64,000 nucleotides of DNA from Herbiconiux moechotypicola (GTDB lineage: Bacteria > Actinomycetota > Actinomycetes > Actinomycetales > Microbacteriaceae), in the NCBI RefSeq assembly GCF_024979255.1, contig NZ_JANLCN010000003.1, positions 62,001 to 126,000 on the forward strand, written 5' to 3'. Each line of letters opens with the position of its first letter. Within the stretch, counting starts at the first letter, position 1. Positions 16,362 through 24,837 of the stretch are shown piece by piece. Position numbers and translations under genes: made by a program. The notes below the pieces were generated by a model. That model had not been told where the DNA came from. It made no database searches and worked only from the letters and a program-made list of their open reading frames with translations.

Positions 16362-16737
16362 GCTGATCCTGAGGTTCAGCCGGCGCACACGGGCACGACG
16401 GAGCGGCCGACGTCGGGTCGGCGGGGTCGCGCGGGCGGGCCGGCGCTGACGGACGGTGTCTCTCCACGCGGCACTCGGGGGGTGCACGCGGTGTGGCGTG
16501 CACTCGGTCGGCGTCTCACGTGGCGTTCGCCCGGGTCTTCGGGTCGGGTCGGGGTTCGGGTCTGCCGCGGCGAACGATTGAAGCCACAAGTATGGGTGGC
16601 GTTTCTGGGAGAAATCTCCATACACCGTAATGGGCCGGGTGCACGGGGCGGGTGGCCCGCGCATCCGGCCCTGTGGGTGGGCCGACCGTCCGGTCGGCTG
16701 GGTGGCCGGCGGAGTGAACGGCTGTGGCGAAACCCGG
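16362..16737 (-). promoter_or_regulatory. long non-coding region with likely structured leader of transglycosylase gene
   Basis: No convincing gene lies here. Read on the minus strand, an AT-richer stretch near 16580-16630 contains CATACT (a possible -10) and the dyad GGAGATTTCTCC (16619-16608). Transcription from there would give a leader of about 220 bases. Within it CGTTCGCC and GGCGAACG are perfectly complementary and about 45 bases apart, which would close a branched structure. I cannot identify a known riboswitch class. Confidence 0.4.
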
Positions 16738-18726
16738 TCAGCCCTGGCGGGTGCCCGGGCCTCCCCCCGAACCGCCGGGGCCGCCGCTCATGCCGCCCCC
16801 GCCCATCCCGCCCGCGGCCGCCTCACCGGCGGTGACCGTGGTCGCGGTGGTGCCGCCCGAGCTGTCGCCCGAGGTGGCCAGGCCGCCGAGCAGGTCGCCC
16901 GAGACGGTGCCGCCCACCACGATGCTGTAGCTCGCGCCCGTGGAGATCGACGACGACGAGTAGACGATGTTCTGGAACTGCTTCGACGACTCGAACGAGG
17001 CGAGCTCGGTGCCGTCGTCGGAGACGACGTGCACGATCGTGCCGGCGTCGACGGTGGAGTCGAGGGTGGCCGAGATCCAGCCCTGGCTCGACGAAGTGCT
17101 CGGCGACACGACCATGCCCGAGCTGCCGGCCGCGAGCAGCACACCGCCCGAGATGGTGAAGTCGCCGTTCACGTCGAGCGCGCCGTTGCCGTTGCCGGTG
17201 GGGCCGCTCACGACGGTGGTGCCGCCCGTGATGGTCATGGTGCCGTTGGAGTCGAGGCCGTCGCCGTCGGCGTCGACCACGAGGGTGCCGCCCGAGATGG
17301 TGATGGAGTAGTCGCCCACGCTCATCTCACCGCCCCCGGCGCCGCCGGCGCCCTCGGTGGCCTCCGTGGTGCCGCCGGCGGCGTTGAGGCCGTCGTCGGA
17401 GGAGGTGACGGTGGTGGCCCCGCCGGCGATGGTGATGTCGGCCGACTCGAGGCCCTCGTAGGACCCGGTCACCTCGAGGGTGCCGCCGTCGACGACGAGC
17501 GCGGTGTCGGCGTGCACGCCGTCGTCACCCGCGGTGAGCGTGACGTCGCCGTCGGAGACGTGCACGTAGGCGGAGGAGTTGACGGCGTCGTCGGAGGCGT
17601 CGACCGAGACGGTGCCGCCCTCGAGCACGGTGATGACGCCGCTCGAGATGCCCTTGTGGGTGGAGTCCTCGGTGGTGTCGGTGGTGCTGGTGCCGCTGGT
17701 GCTGGTGTCGCTCGATGCGGCGTCGTCGTCCCAGCCGGAGCCGGTCGCGGTATCCCGCGCATCCGCCTCGCCGGAGCCGCCACCCGCCGTCACATCGAGG
17801 GTGCCGCCGGTGACCACCACGTCGGTCTCAGCCTGCACGCCGTCATCGCCGGCCACCACCGAGATGGTGCCGCCCGAGATGTCGATGTAGCCCGGGGTGG
17901 CGTCGTCGTCGGCGTCGGACTTCAGGCCGTCGCCGCCCGCGGTCACGTCGAGAGTGCCGCCCGTGATGACGAGGTAGTGCTTGCCGCGGATGCCGTCGTC
18001 GACCGCGTCGACCGTGATGTCGCCCGACTCGATGACCAGCGCATCCTTGCCGGTGATGCCGTCGTTGCCGTTGCCGGTGATGCTGAGCGCGCCGTCGCCG
18101 GTGATGAGGAGGTCGGCCGCGCTGTAGAGCGCCGCGTTCGCCTCGGCGGTGTCGTCGTAGCTCGCGGTGTCGCTGAGGCTGTTCGAGCTGCCGTCGGCCA
18201 GTACGAGCACCACCTCCTCGGCGGCCTCGACGTCGATCGCCGAGGTGGTGCTGCTGGAGATGTCGGCGTCGTCGAGGATGAGGCGCACGGTGCCGGTGTC
18301 TCCGGAGTTCACGACCAGCTGGCCGTCGGCGAGGGTGCCGGTGACGCGGTAGGTGCCGGAGGCGGTGATGGTGACCGTGGTGCCGTCGACCGTCACGGCC
18401 GCGGCGTCGGCGGCGCTGCCGTCGGCGTTCGTGACGGTGGCGGAGTCGCCGGTGAGGGTGATGACGGTCGCTTCGGCGTCACCGCTGTCGTCGTTCGTGA
18501 ACTCGTGCGCGGAGTCGTTGGCGGCGCGCACCGCGGCGGCGTTCTGCGTGGCGTCGACACCGGTGGCGTCGGCGGTGGTGCCGGTGGAGTCGACGGTGGT
18601 CTGGGCGGTGGTGCCCGAACCGGTGTCGGTGGTGACGAGGGTGGCGCAGCCGGCGAGGAGGCCGACTGTGACGATGCCTCCGGCGAGGAGGGGGAAGACG
18701 AGGCGGCGGCGGGGGCGGGTGTTCAT
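16738..18726 (-). CDS. secreted beta-helix lipoprotein, Cthe_2159/DUF4353-like
   Basis: A 662-residue exported lipoprotein (lipobox LAGC near residue 27) with a Thr/Ser/Asp-rich linker. A long run of repeats follows, of the type ISGGTLxVxAGGDGL or VDAxDDGIxGK, spaced roughly every 20-25 residues, typical of a right-handed parallel beta-helix. The pattern matches the Cthe_2159 family, described as carbohydrate- and calcium-binding. The C-terminus is Gly-rich (AGGMGGGGMSGG). It is the last gene of an operon with VTC and DUF4956 genes, a combination seen repeatedly in bacteria, so the three probably work together at the surface. The real start is the ATG at 18726 after a GAAGGAG site. Confidence 0.85.
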   Translation of the reverse strand: MNTRPRRRLVFPLLAGGIVTVGLLAGCATLVTTDTGSGTTAQTTVDSTGTTADATGVDATQNAAAVRAANDSAHEFTNDDSGDAEATVITLTGDSATVTNADGSAADAAAVTVDGTTVTITASGTYRVTGTLADGQLVVNSGDTGTVRLILDDADISSSTTSAIDVEAAEEVVLVLADGSSNSLSDTASYDDTAEANAALYSAADLLITGDGALSITGNGNDGITGKDALVIESGDITVDAVDDGIRGKHYLVITGGTLDVTAGGDGLKSDADDDATPGYIDISGGTISVVAGDDGVQAETDVVVTGGTLDVTAGGGSGEADARDTATGSGWDDDAASSDTSTSGTSTTDTTEDSTHKGISSGVITVLEGGTVSVDASDDAVNSSAYVHVSDGDVTLTAGDDGVHADTALVVDGGTLEVTGSYEGLESADITIAGGATTVTSSDDGLNAAGGTTEATEGAGGAGGGEMSVGDYSITISGGTLVVDADGDGLDSNGTMTITGGTTVVSGPTGNGNGALDVNGDFTISGGVLLAAGSSGMVVSPSTSSSQGWISATLDSTVDAGTIVHVVSDDGTELASFESSKQFQNIVYSSSSISTGASYSIVVGGTVSGDLLGGLATSGDSSGGTTATTVTAGEAAAGGMGGGGMSGGPGGSGGGPGTRQG

Positions 18727-18737
18727 GGCGTGCTCCT

Positions 18738-19589
18738 TCAGGTGAGCGGGAGGGTGGGGTCTGGGTGGGTGTCGACCCGAGGGTCGAGGGGGGCGTCGAA
18801 GTGGCGCCGCAGGGTGCGGGCCCACTTGTTCGCGCGGAGGCGGGGGTCGAGGGCGGCGAGCCCGGTGCCGTATTTCGAGATGGTGTCGGGGCGGTGGCCG
18901 TGCGACCAGAGCACACGGTCGACGCGCGAGGGGCGGGAGCCCGACTTGGTCTCGACGACCACCACGTGCGGGGTCTCGAGCGAGGCACCCGCCGTGGCCC
19001 ACTCCAGGTGGGTGTCGATGGTGGCGCGGCTCTCGTCGAGGCCGGGCACGAACAGGGTGGTGCGGCGGTAGCGGGTGACCAGGGTGGCGCTGAGCCCGTC
19101 GAGGTCGAGCGCGATGCCGGCCGCGTCGAGGGTGTCGGCGGCGTAGTCGAGTCCGGCGTCGGTGAGCGACTCGCGGTCGGAGAAGGCGTACTCCAGACGG
19201 TCTTTCACCGTCGCCGAGCGCGCGCCGCGGGTCTTCACCTCGAAGAAGGCCGTGGCGGAGTCGACGTAGGCGCGGGTGCGCATCTTGAACCGGCGGCGGC
19301 GACCGTGCGCCGCCATCCAGAAGCTGTCGAGCCCGGGGGTGTCGAAGTACACCGACTCGTAGCGGAAGTCGCGCACCTCCTCCATCTCGAGCACGCGGGT
19401 CGAGTCGTCGAGTTCGCCGAGCACCGCGGCGAGGTCGCGGGTCGGCACCACGTACTTTCGGTCGACTCTGGTCTGCAGCGAGGCGCGCTCGATGAGCTCG
19501 TCGAGGCTGATGGGGTCGAAGGCGTGCACGAGCAGCTCGGCGCGGTCGAGGTCGGTGGCGCGGGCGGCGTCGGGGGCGAGGAGGGTCAT
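18738..19589 (-). CDS. polyphosphate-polymerase-like protein, VTC domain
   Basis: A 283-residue protein with the tunnel-fold VTC domain. Basic and acidic active-site motifs occur in order: TRVDRKYVV (residues 40-48), YESVYFDTP, RRRRFKMRTRAYVDS, AFFEVKTRG, TLVTRYRRTTLF and VVVVETKS near residue 220. In yeast Vtc4 the matching residues bind ATP, polyphosphate and metal ions. The protein has no membrane segment of its own; the DUF4956 membrane protein encoded immediately upstream, with a 4-base overlap, is the likely anchor or channel. Polyphosphate synthesis is a family-based inference. Confidence 0.85.
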   Translation of the reverse strand: MTLLAPDAARATDLDRAELLVHAFDPISLDELIERASLQTRVDRKYVVPTRDLAAVLGELDDSTRVLEMEEVRDFRYESVYFDTPGLDSFWMAAHGRRRRFKMRTRAYVDSATAFFEVKTRGARSATVKDRLEYAFSDRESLTDAGLDYAADTLDAAGIALDLDGLSATLVTRYRRTTLFVPGLDESRATIDTHLEWATAGASLETPHVVVVETKSGSRPSRVDRVLWSHGHRPDTISKYGTGLAALDPRLRANKWARTLRRHFDAPLDPRVDTHPDPTLPLT

Positions 19590-20263
19590 CGGAGCACCTC
19601 GCTCGGCACAGTCGGGGCCGGGGCGAGCGGGGCCGGCTGCGCGGACGGGGCCTGCCGCGCGGACGGCACCACCTCGGCCACGTGAGACTCCTGGGCGTCC
19701 CTCCGCGCGCGGCCACGCGCATCCTGAACCTGGAACCGCACGTCGACGAGGGTGGTGTCGTTCACCAGGTCGAGGCTCTTCACCTGCACCTGGCGCACGC
19801 GCCCGCCGAGCAGCTGCTCGAGGTGGGCGGTGAGGGCGGCTTCGTCGGTGTACGCACGGTCGACCACCACGGTCTGCTGCCGGTATCTCGGGAAGAGCGC
19901 GTGGTTGTCGCCGATGAACATCACGACGAGGATGAGCGCCATGAGGCTGACCGTCAGCACCGTGACCGTCGAGGTGAGGCCGGCGAGGAGGCCGAGAGCC
20001 AGCGCCGAGAAGTAGTAGGCCACCTCGTGCTGGGCGATCTCGTCGGAGCGGAGGCGGATGATCGAGAGCACACCGAAGAGGCCGAGACCGAGGCCGGCAC
20101 CGATGGTGGAGGAGCCGAGCACCATCGAGACGGCGAGCACGCCCACGTTCACGCCCAGGAAGGCGACGACAAGGTCGCGGCGGTGATGGCGGCGGAAGTA
20201 GAGACCGAAGGTGAGGATGCCGACCGCCACGAGATCGATGGCGACGAGGAGTGCTTGCGACAC
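19586..20263 (-). CDS. DUF4956 membrane protein
   Basis: A 225-residue protein with about four to five membrane helices in residues 1-120 (LLVAIDLVAVGILTFGLYF, DLVVAFLGVNVGVLAVSMVLG, YYFSALALGLLAGL, TVLTVSLMALILVVMFI). The loop GLFGVLSIIRLRSDEIAQHEVAYYF carries the conserved charged motif of the family. A ferredoxin-fold-like cytoplasmic tail (residues 130-190) and a Pro/Ala-rich end follow. It is the first gene of the operon and overlaps the VTC gene by 4 bases. Its fixed partnership with VTC proteins suggests a polyphosphate channel or regulator; this is not proven. Confidence 0.82.
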   Translation of the reverse strand: MSQALLVAIDLVAVGILTFGLYFRRHHRRDLVVAFLGVNVGVLAVSMVLGSSTIGAGLGLGLFGVLSIIRLRSDEIAQHEVAYYFSALALGLLAGLTSTVTVLTVSLMALILVVMFIGDNHALFPRYRQQTVVVDRAYTDEAALTAHLEQLLGGRVRQVQVKSLDLVNDTTLVDVRFQVQDARGRARRDAQESHVAEVVPSARQAPSAQPAPLAPAPTVPSEVLR

Positions 20264-20430
20264 GGAGGCTCCAGATGAACTAGGCGGAAACGGACGATGT
20301 CCATTCAGCGCTGCGTGGCTATGCCGTTCCTATGACGCGTCTATGGCGGGGTTTCGAATCGGCGGACCGGATTGCGGGGTGGGGCGTCCGGCGGGTTGCC
20401 GGGTGGGCCGGGTCGGCCGAGGATGTGGTC

Positions 20431-21243
20431 ATGCACGGATACACGGCGCAGCAGGTGCGCGAGGCGGAGCGGCCGCACCTCGAGGCGGGTGAGCCGCTGA
20501 TGGAGAGGGCTTCTCGGGGGTTGGCGGAGCGCATCCGGGGACTGATCGCGGCACGGCTCGCGGCGCGCGGGGAGGCACCGGGGTCTGGCGTGCGGGTTCT
20601 GGTGCTCGTGGGGTCGGGATCGAACGGCGGCGACGGGCTGTTCGCGGGGGCGCTGCTGGCGGGGTGGGGGCACGAGGTGATCGCGCTGACGCTGGGGTCG
20701 CGGGTGCACGAGGCAGGGCGCGATGCTGCGGTGGCCGCGGGGGTGCGGCTGGTGGGTGCGGGGGGCGCCGACGCCGTGCTCGACACGCTCGCCTCGGGCG
20801 TGCTCCCGGTGGAGGTCGTCATGGACGCCCTTCTCGGGACCGGTGCCGCCGCCGGCGCCGCGCCCGCAGCCGCGTTGCGCGGGGAGGCACGCCGCGTGGT
20901 GCAGCTGCTGCGGGCCGTGACGCTCGCGGGTGCCGACCCGGTGGAAGCGGTGCCCCTCGGCGGCTACGCGCCCGAGACCGCGGCCGCCCTGCTGCAGGCG
21001 GCTCCCGTGCGCGTGGCACCGGCCGTCGTGGCCGTCGACCTGCCGAGCGGGCTCGACCCCGACACCGGCGACACCGACGGCCTGATTCTGCCCGCCGACC
21101 TCACGGTCACCTTCGGCGGGGTGAAGGCCGGCCTGCTGCGGGGGCACGGCCCGCAGCTCGCCGGTGAGGTGGTGCTGGTGCCGATCGGCATCGAGGCCGA
21201 CCTCGCGCTGCTCGAACCCGCCGTCACCGTAGGTTCTGCATAG
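20431..21243 (+). CDS. nnrE: NAD(P)H-hydrate epimerase (YjeF N-terminal domain)
   Basis: A 270-residue single-domain epimerase. It has the nucleotide loop VGSGSNGGDGLFAG near residues 60-73, MDALLGTG near 132, VAVDLPSGLDPDTG near 195-208, and TVTFGGVKAGLL near 225-236. It converts R-NAD(P)HX to the S form for the ADP- or ATP-dependent dehydratase. The dehydratase domain found fused in many bacteria is absent and must be encoded elsewhere. ATG 20431 is preferred to an in-frame ATG 99 bases earlier because MHGYTAQQVREAE is the conserved family start. Its last four codons lie inside a 29-bp perfect hairpin. Confidence 0.85.
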   Translation: MHGYTAQQVREAERPHLEAGEPLMERASRGLAERIRGLIAARLAARGEAPGSGVRVLVLVGSGSNGGDGLFAGALLAGWGHEVIALTLGSRVHEAGRDAAVAAGVRLVGAGGADAVLDTLASGVLPVEVVMDALLGTGAAAGAAPAAALRGEARRVVQLLRAVTLAGADPVEAVPLGGYAPETAAALLQAAPVRVAPAVVAVDLPSGLDPDTGDTDGLILPADLTVTFGGVKAGLLRGHGPQLAGEVVLVPIGIEADLALLEPAVTVGSA

Positions 21244-21300
21244 GAATCCGGGGTGGCATCGACACTATGTGGATGCCACCCCGGATTCCTATGCAGAACC
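21232..21300. terminator. bidirectional 29-bp perfect hairpin containing both stop codons
   Basis: Positions 21232-21260 are the exact reverse complement of 21272-21300, with an 11-base loop (GACACTATGTG). Each arm begins GGTTCTGCATAG, which encodes the final Gly-Ser-Ala-stop of nnrE on the plus strand and of the antiporter on the minus strand. The two convergent genes therefore end in identical, mirror-image codons. It should act as a very stable terminator in both directions. Confidence 0.85.
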
Positions 21301-22470
21301 CACGAGCCTCCGCCGCCGCACCGCCTGCTTGAACCAGACGGTGTCGGGAATCCTTGCCAGGAACGGCCCCACCACCACCGTGATGAGCACGTAGGCCGTC
21401 GCGAGCGGCGCCAGCCGCGGCTCCACCCCCGCGCTCACCGCGAGCCCCGCGATCACGATCGAGAACTCGCCCCGCGGCGTGAGCGCCAGCCCCGCGCGCC
21501 ACCGCCCGGGCACCCCGATGCCGCCGCGCTTGGCCGCGAGATACCCGGTCGCCACCTTGGTCGCCATCGTCGCCGCCGCCAGCAGTGCCGCGGGCACGAT
21601 CATCGTGAGCAGCTCCCCCGCATCGGTAGAGAGCCCGAAGAACACGAAGAACACCGCCGCGAACAGGTCGCGCAGCGGCGTGAGCACCTGGCTCGCCTGG
21701 TGCGCCACCCGCCCCGACAGCGCGATCCCCACGAGGAACGCCCCCACCGCCGCCGACACGTTCACCTCGGCGGCGAGCCCCGCCACGAGCATGGTGAGCC
21801 CGAGCACCCCGAGCAGCAGGGGTTCGGGATGCTCGGGCGTGAACAGCCGCGAGATGACGGAGCCGAATCGCAGCGCCACGAACAGGATGCCCGCGACCAC
21901 CGCCACCGCGATGGCCACGGTCACGGCCCCCTGCAACAGGCTCACCCCCACCACGAGCGCCGCCAGGATCGGCAGGTAGAACGCCATCGCGAGATCTTCG
22001 AGCACGAGGATCGCCAGCACGATCGGGGTCTCGCGGTTGCTCAGACGCCCGAGATCGCGCAGCATCTTCGCCACCACGCCCGACGACGACACCCACGTGA
22101 TGCCGGCGAGCGTCACCGCCGCGACCGGCCCCCAGCCCAGCACGAGCGCGAGCAGCGCACCGGGCAGCGCGTTGAACAGCGAGTCGAGCAGCCCCGCGGT
22201 GCGCGACTGCTTGAGGTTCGTGAGCAGCTCCTGTGCCGTGTACTCGAGCCCGAGCAGCGCCAGCAGCAGGATGACGCCGATCTCGGCCCCGACCGTGAAG
22301 AAGTCCTCGCTGGCGTCGAGCGGCACCAGCCCGCCCTCGCCGAAGAGCAACCCCACGAGCAGGTAGAACGGGATGGGCGAGATGCCGATGCGCAGGGCCA
22401 GCCGTCCCAGCAGGCTCATTCCGAGCAGGAGCGCGCCGACCTCGATCAGGATCAGCGTCGTCTCGTGCAT
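21289..22470 (-). CDS. CPA2-family cation:proton antiporter (KhtU-like)
   Basis: A 393-residue membrane protein with about 12-13 helices in the KefB/NapA fold. It starts LILIEVGALLLGMSLLGRLALRIG, contains the GLEY and GITWVSSSGVVAKML helices, and has a conserved ILVLEDLAMAFYLPIL segment in the transport core (E-D pair). LTPRGEFSIVIAG lies near residue 345. It lacks the C-terminal RCK domain of KefB; a separate TrkA-C protein is encoded just upstream. K+ or Na+ efflux in exchange for protons is expected. Its stop codon lies inside the shared hairpin. Confidence 0.85.
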   Translation of the reverse strand: MHETTLILIEVGALLLGMSLLGRLALRIGISPIPFYLLVGLLFGEGGLVPLDASEDFFTVGAEIGVILLLALLGLEYTAQELLTNLKQSRTAGLLDSLFNALPGALLALVLGWGPVAAVTLAGITWVSSSGVVAKMLRDLGRLSNRETPIVLAILVLEDLAMAFYLPILAALVVGVSLLQGAVTVAIAVAVVAGILFVALRFGSVISRLFTPEHPEPLLLGVLGLTMLVAGLAAEVNVSAAVGAFLVGIALSGRVAHQASQVLTPLRDLFAAVFFVFFGLSTDAGELLTMIVPAALLAAATMATKVATGYLAAKRGGIGVPGRWRAGLALTPRGEFSIVIAGLAVSAGVEPRLAPLATAYVLITVVVGPFLARIPDTVWFKQAVRRRRLVGSA

Positions 22471-22492
22471 GGCGGATCTGGGCGGGGGCGGC

Positions 22493-22987
22493 TCAGTCGG
22501 GCCCGTTGGCCACGATGCGGGCCAGCAGGTCGAGGCCTTCGCGGATGCCGACGGCCACGATCACGTCGCCCGGCCGCAGCACCTCGGCGGGCGTGGGCGA
22601 CGGGATGACCTTGTCGCCCCGCACGAGCGCCACGATCGACACCCGCGTGCGGGTGCGCGCCTTGGTGTCGCCCAGCGGCCGGTTGAGGTAGGGCGAGTCG
22701 GTCGGCAGCGCGAGCTGCTCGGTGAAGAGACCCTCGGCGTCGCCCGCGAGACTGGTGAGGCGCGACATCGTGACCGAGCTGCCGAGCAGGTCGGCGAGCG
22801 CCGCCGCCTCGTCGTCGGTCAGGGCCACCGACTCGCTCGACGCATCCGGATCGTCGACGTCGAAGAGCGCCAGGTCGCGCTCGCCGTCGCGGTGCGACAC
22901 GACGCTCACGCGGCGGCCACCGTCGGTCAGCAGGTCGTGACGCGTGCCGATTCCCGGCAGGTCGACCTTCTCGATGCGTACGCTCAC
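22493..22987 (-). CDS. TrkA-C domain regulatory subunit of antiporter (KhtT-like)
   Basis: A 164-residue soluble protein with an N-terminal domain (VRIEKVDLPGIGTRHDLLTDGG) and a C-terminal TrkA-C domain ending RPGDVIVAVGIREGLDLLARI. This is the layout of KhtT, which gates the KhtU K+/H+ antiporter. The antiporter gene follows 22 bases downstream, so the two form a KhtTU-like unit. The GTG start lies 7 bases after TAGCCT (23000-22995), implying a leaderless message. TrkA-C domains often bind a nucleotide such as c-di-AMP; binding here is untested. Confidence 0.85.
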   Translation of the reverse strand: MSVRIEKVDLPGIGTRHDLLTDGGRRVSVVSHRDGERDLALFDVDDPDASSESVALTDDEAAALADLLGSSVTMSRLTSLAGDAEGLFTEQLALPTDSPYLNRPLGDTKARTRTRVSIVALVRGDKVIPSPTPAEVLRPGDVIVAVGIREGLDLLARIVANGPD

Positions 22988-23020
22988 GAGGCACAGGCTA
23001 CCCGACACTACGCTCGAGGA

Positions 23021-23683
23021 ATGACCGACCAGCCCTCGACCGCGGTCGAGCAGCTCGCCGACACGCTGCGCGAGCTGATCCTCGACGCCGGGCTGGAGGC
23101 CGCCGAGCCCCTGCGCGAGGCCGCCCTCGCGGCGGAGTACGGGGTGAACCGGCACACCGTCCGAGCCGCGTTGCAGCGCCTCGCTGCCCAGCGGCTGGTC
23201 GACTTCGAGCCGTATCGGGGGGCACGGGTGCGGGCGTTCAGCGACGACGACATCGTGGCGCTGATGCAGTACCGCACCGCGCTGGAGGCCGAGGCGGTGC
23301 GGCTGCTGGGGAGTGCATCCGAGGGCGCGATCGAGATTCCGGATGCGGTGAGCGCGGCGAACGCACGCCTCCGTGACGTGTGCGAGACCGCACCGCACGA
23401 CCATCGCGCGATCGAAGAGGCGCACGCCGCCCTGCACCACGCGCTGGTGGCGGCGGCGGGCAGCCCGCGCATCACCGAGGCGCACGCGGGCCTCGAGAGC
23501 GAACTGCTGCTCTTCCTCGCCCAGCTTCGACCGCTGCTCCCCGCCGACGAGATGGCCGACCAGCACGACCGCCTCCTCGCCGAGATCGCCGACTCGGGCG
23601 ACGCCGCCGTGCGCGCCCACCTCGCCCACTCCGCCCAGCAGCTGCTCGCCCTCCGCCACGATCCCCCGGCGTCGTCGCCCTGA
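23021..23683 (+). CDS. GntR-family transcriptional regulator, FCD type
   Basis: A 220-residue regulator. The N-terminal winged helix (residues 5-72) contains PLREAALAAEYGVNRHTVRAALQRLAAQRLVDF, and an all-helical FCD ligand domain follows. The start is 33 bases from the divergent khtT-like start, and both starts follow a TAnnnT element at 6-7 bases, so the regulator may control the antiporter as well as itself. The effector is unknown; FCD domains often bind small organic acids. Confidence 0.85.
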   Translation: MTDQPSTAVEQLADTLRELILDAGLEAAEPLREAALAAEYGVNRHTVRAALQRLAAQRLVDFEPYRGARVRAFSDDDIVALMQYRTALEAEAVRLLGSASEGAIEIPDAVSAANARLRDVCETAPHDHRAIEEAHAALHHALVAAAGSPRITEAHAGLESELLLFLAQLRPLLPADEMADQHDRLLAEIADSGDAAVRAHLAHSAQQLLALRHDPPASSP

Positions 23684-23760
23684 CGTGGCCGCCCGCGGGT
23701 GGGATGCGCGAGGCTCAGCCACAGGATGCGCCGAGCCAGGCGGCGCGGCATGATCAGAGG

Positions 23761-24807
23761 ATGACGCACGCTGAGTTGCCCGCGCCGATGCTCGCCAAGG
23801 CGGTGGACGCCGTCCCGGATCCCGGGAAGGTGGAGGGCGGGCTGTCGTACGAGCCCAAATGGGACGGGTTCCGCGGGATCGTGTCGTTCGACGGCGACAC
23901 CGTCGAGATCGGAAGCCGCGGCGCGAAGCCGCTCACGCGGTACTTCCCCGAACTGACCGAGGCCCTCGCCCGCCTCCTGCCACGGCGCTGCGTGCTCGAC
24001 GGCGAGGTGGTGGTGCCGCGGGGCGAGCCCGGGGCGCAGCGACTGGACTGGGAGGCGCTGTCGCAGCGGATCCACCCGGCGGAGTCGCGCATCCGCAAGC
24101 TGGCGGAGGAGACGCCGGCGCTGTTCGTGGCCTTCGACCTGCTGAGCCTCGACGGCGAAGACCTGCTCGACTGGCCCTTCGAACGACGGCGGGATGCACT
24201 GGAGGAGTTCGCGGGCCCGCTCGCCTCACCGCTGCACGTCACCCGCACCACGCGCGACGTCGAGCTCGCCCGCACCTGGCTCGAACGCTTCGAGGGTGCG
24301 GGGCTCGACGGTGTGGTGGCCAAGCCGCTGGCCGCGCCGTACGCGCCGGGCAAGCGCACCCTGTTCAAGATCAAGCACCACCGCAGCGCCGACGTGGTGG
24401 TGCTCGGCTACCGCGTGCACAAGAGCGGCGCGGGCGTGGGCTCGCTGCTCGTGGGACTCTACGGTGAGAACGGCGAGCTCTACGGCGTGGGCGGCATCTC
24501 GGCGTTCAGCGACGTGAAGCGGCTCGAACTGGTCGACGAGCTGGCGCCGCTGGTCGAGCGCGACGAGTCGGGTGAGGCCGTGCGCGGCGAGGGCGAGCGC
24601 AATCGCTTCTCGTCGGCGAAGGACGTGTCGTTCGTGAAGCTGCGGCCCGAACGGGTGGTGGAGGTGCGGTACGACCAGATGGAGGGACACCGCTTTCGGC
24701 ACACCGTGCAGTTCGCGCGCTGGCGCCCCGATCGCGACCCGGCGTCGTGCACCTACGAGCAGCTCGAGCTACCGCACTCCTACGACCTCGGGGCCGTGCT
24801 CGACTGA
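23761..24807 (+). CDS. ligC: ATP-dependent DNA ligase, LigC type
   Basis: A 348-residue ligase. The adenylation domain contains motif I YEPKWDGFR with the AMP-accepting K33, motif III (LFVAFDLLSLDGEDL), motif IV (GLDGVVAK) and motif V (LFKIKHHR). The OB domain follows (VVLGYRVHKSGAGVGSLLVGLY). It is the short, stand-alone form related to mycobacterial LigC rather than LigD. It converges on a PolDom gene, the same pairing seen in other actinobacteria, where the two seal and fill gaps in base-excision or end-joining repair. No Ku gene is in the window. The ATG lies 6 bases after CATGAT. Confidence 0.9.
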   Translation: MTHAELPAPMLAKAVDAVPDPGKVEGGLSYEPKWDGFRGIVSFDGDTVEIGSRGAKPLTRYFPELTEALARLLPRRCVLDGEVVVPRGEPGAQRLDWEALSQRIHPAESRIRKLAEETPALFVAFDLLSLDGEDLLDWPFERRRDALEEFAGPLASPLHVTRTTRDVELARTWLERFEGAGLDGVVAKPLAAPYAPGKRTLFKIKHHRSADVVVLGYRVHKSGAGVGSLLVGLYGENGELYGVGGISAFSDVKRLELVDELAPLVERDESGEAVRGEGERNRFSSAKDVSFVKLRPERVVEVRYDQMEGHRFRHTVQFARWRPDRDPASCTYEQLELPHSYDLGAVLD

Positions 24808-24837
24808 GCCGAGCAGCCCTACGGGGGCTTACTCGGC
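24808..24837. terminator. bidirectional hairpin between ligC and PolDom genes
   Basis: GCCGAG (24808-24813) pairs with CTCGGC (24832-24837) and AGCCC (24815-24819) pairs with GGGCT (24825-24829). That makes 11 base pairs with a small internal loop and a 5-base apical loop. It begins at the base after the ligase stop and includes the PolDom stop codon, so it can end both transcripts. Confidence 0.6.

Noticed and set aside
16362-16620. c-di-AMP (ydaO/yuaA) riboswitch before the transglycosylase gene
   Set aside because: Context fits, but I could not find the expected GGGUGAA-like and CAGCUAACC-like conserved segments, so only an unclassified leader is reported.
16630-19071. 813-residue Gly/Val-rich plus-strand frame opposite the beta-helix gene
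   Set aside because: Its repeats are the reverse reading of the beta-helix codons; there is no start signal or known fold.
18727-19722. Extension of the beta-helix lipoprotein frame by about 330 codons at its N-terminus
   Set aside because: The extra frame is the shadow of the VTC and DUF4956 genes; the ATG at 18726 gives a proper signal peptide and lipobox.
20340-20372. GTTTCGAATC resembling a tRNA T-loop
   Set aside because: No acceptor, anticodon or D-arm pairing can be drawn around it.
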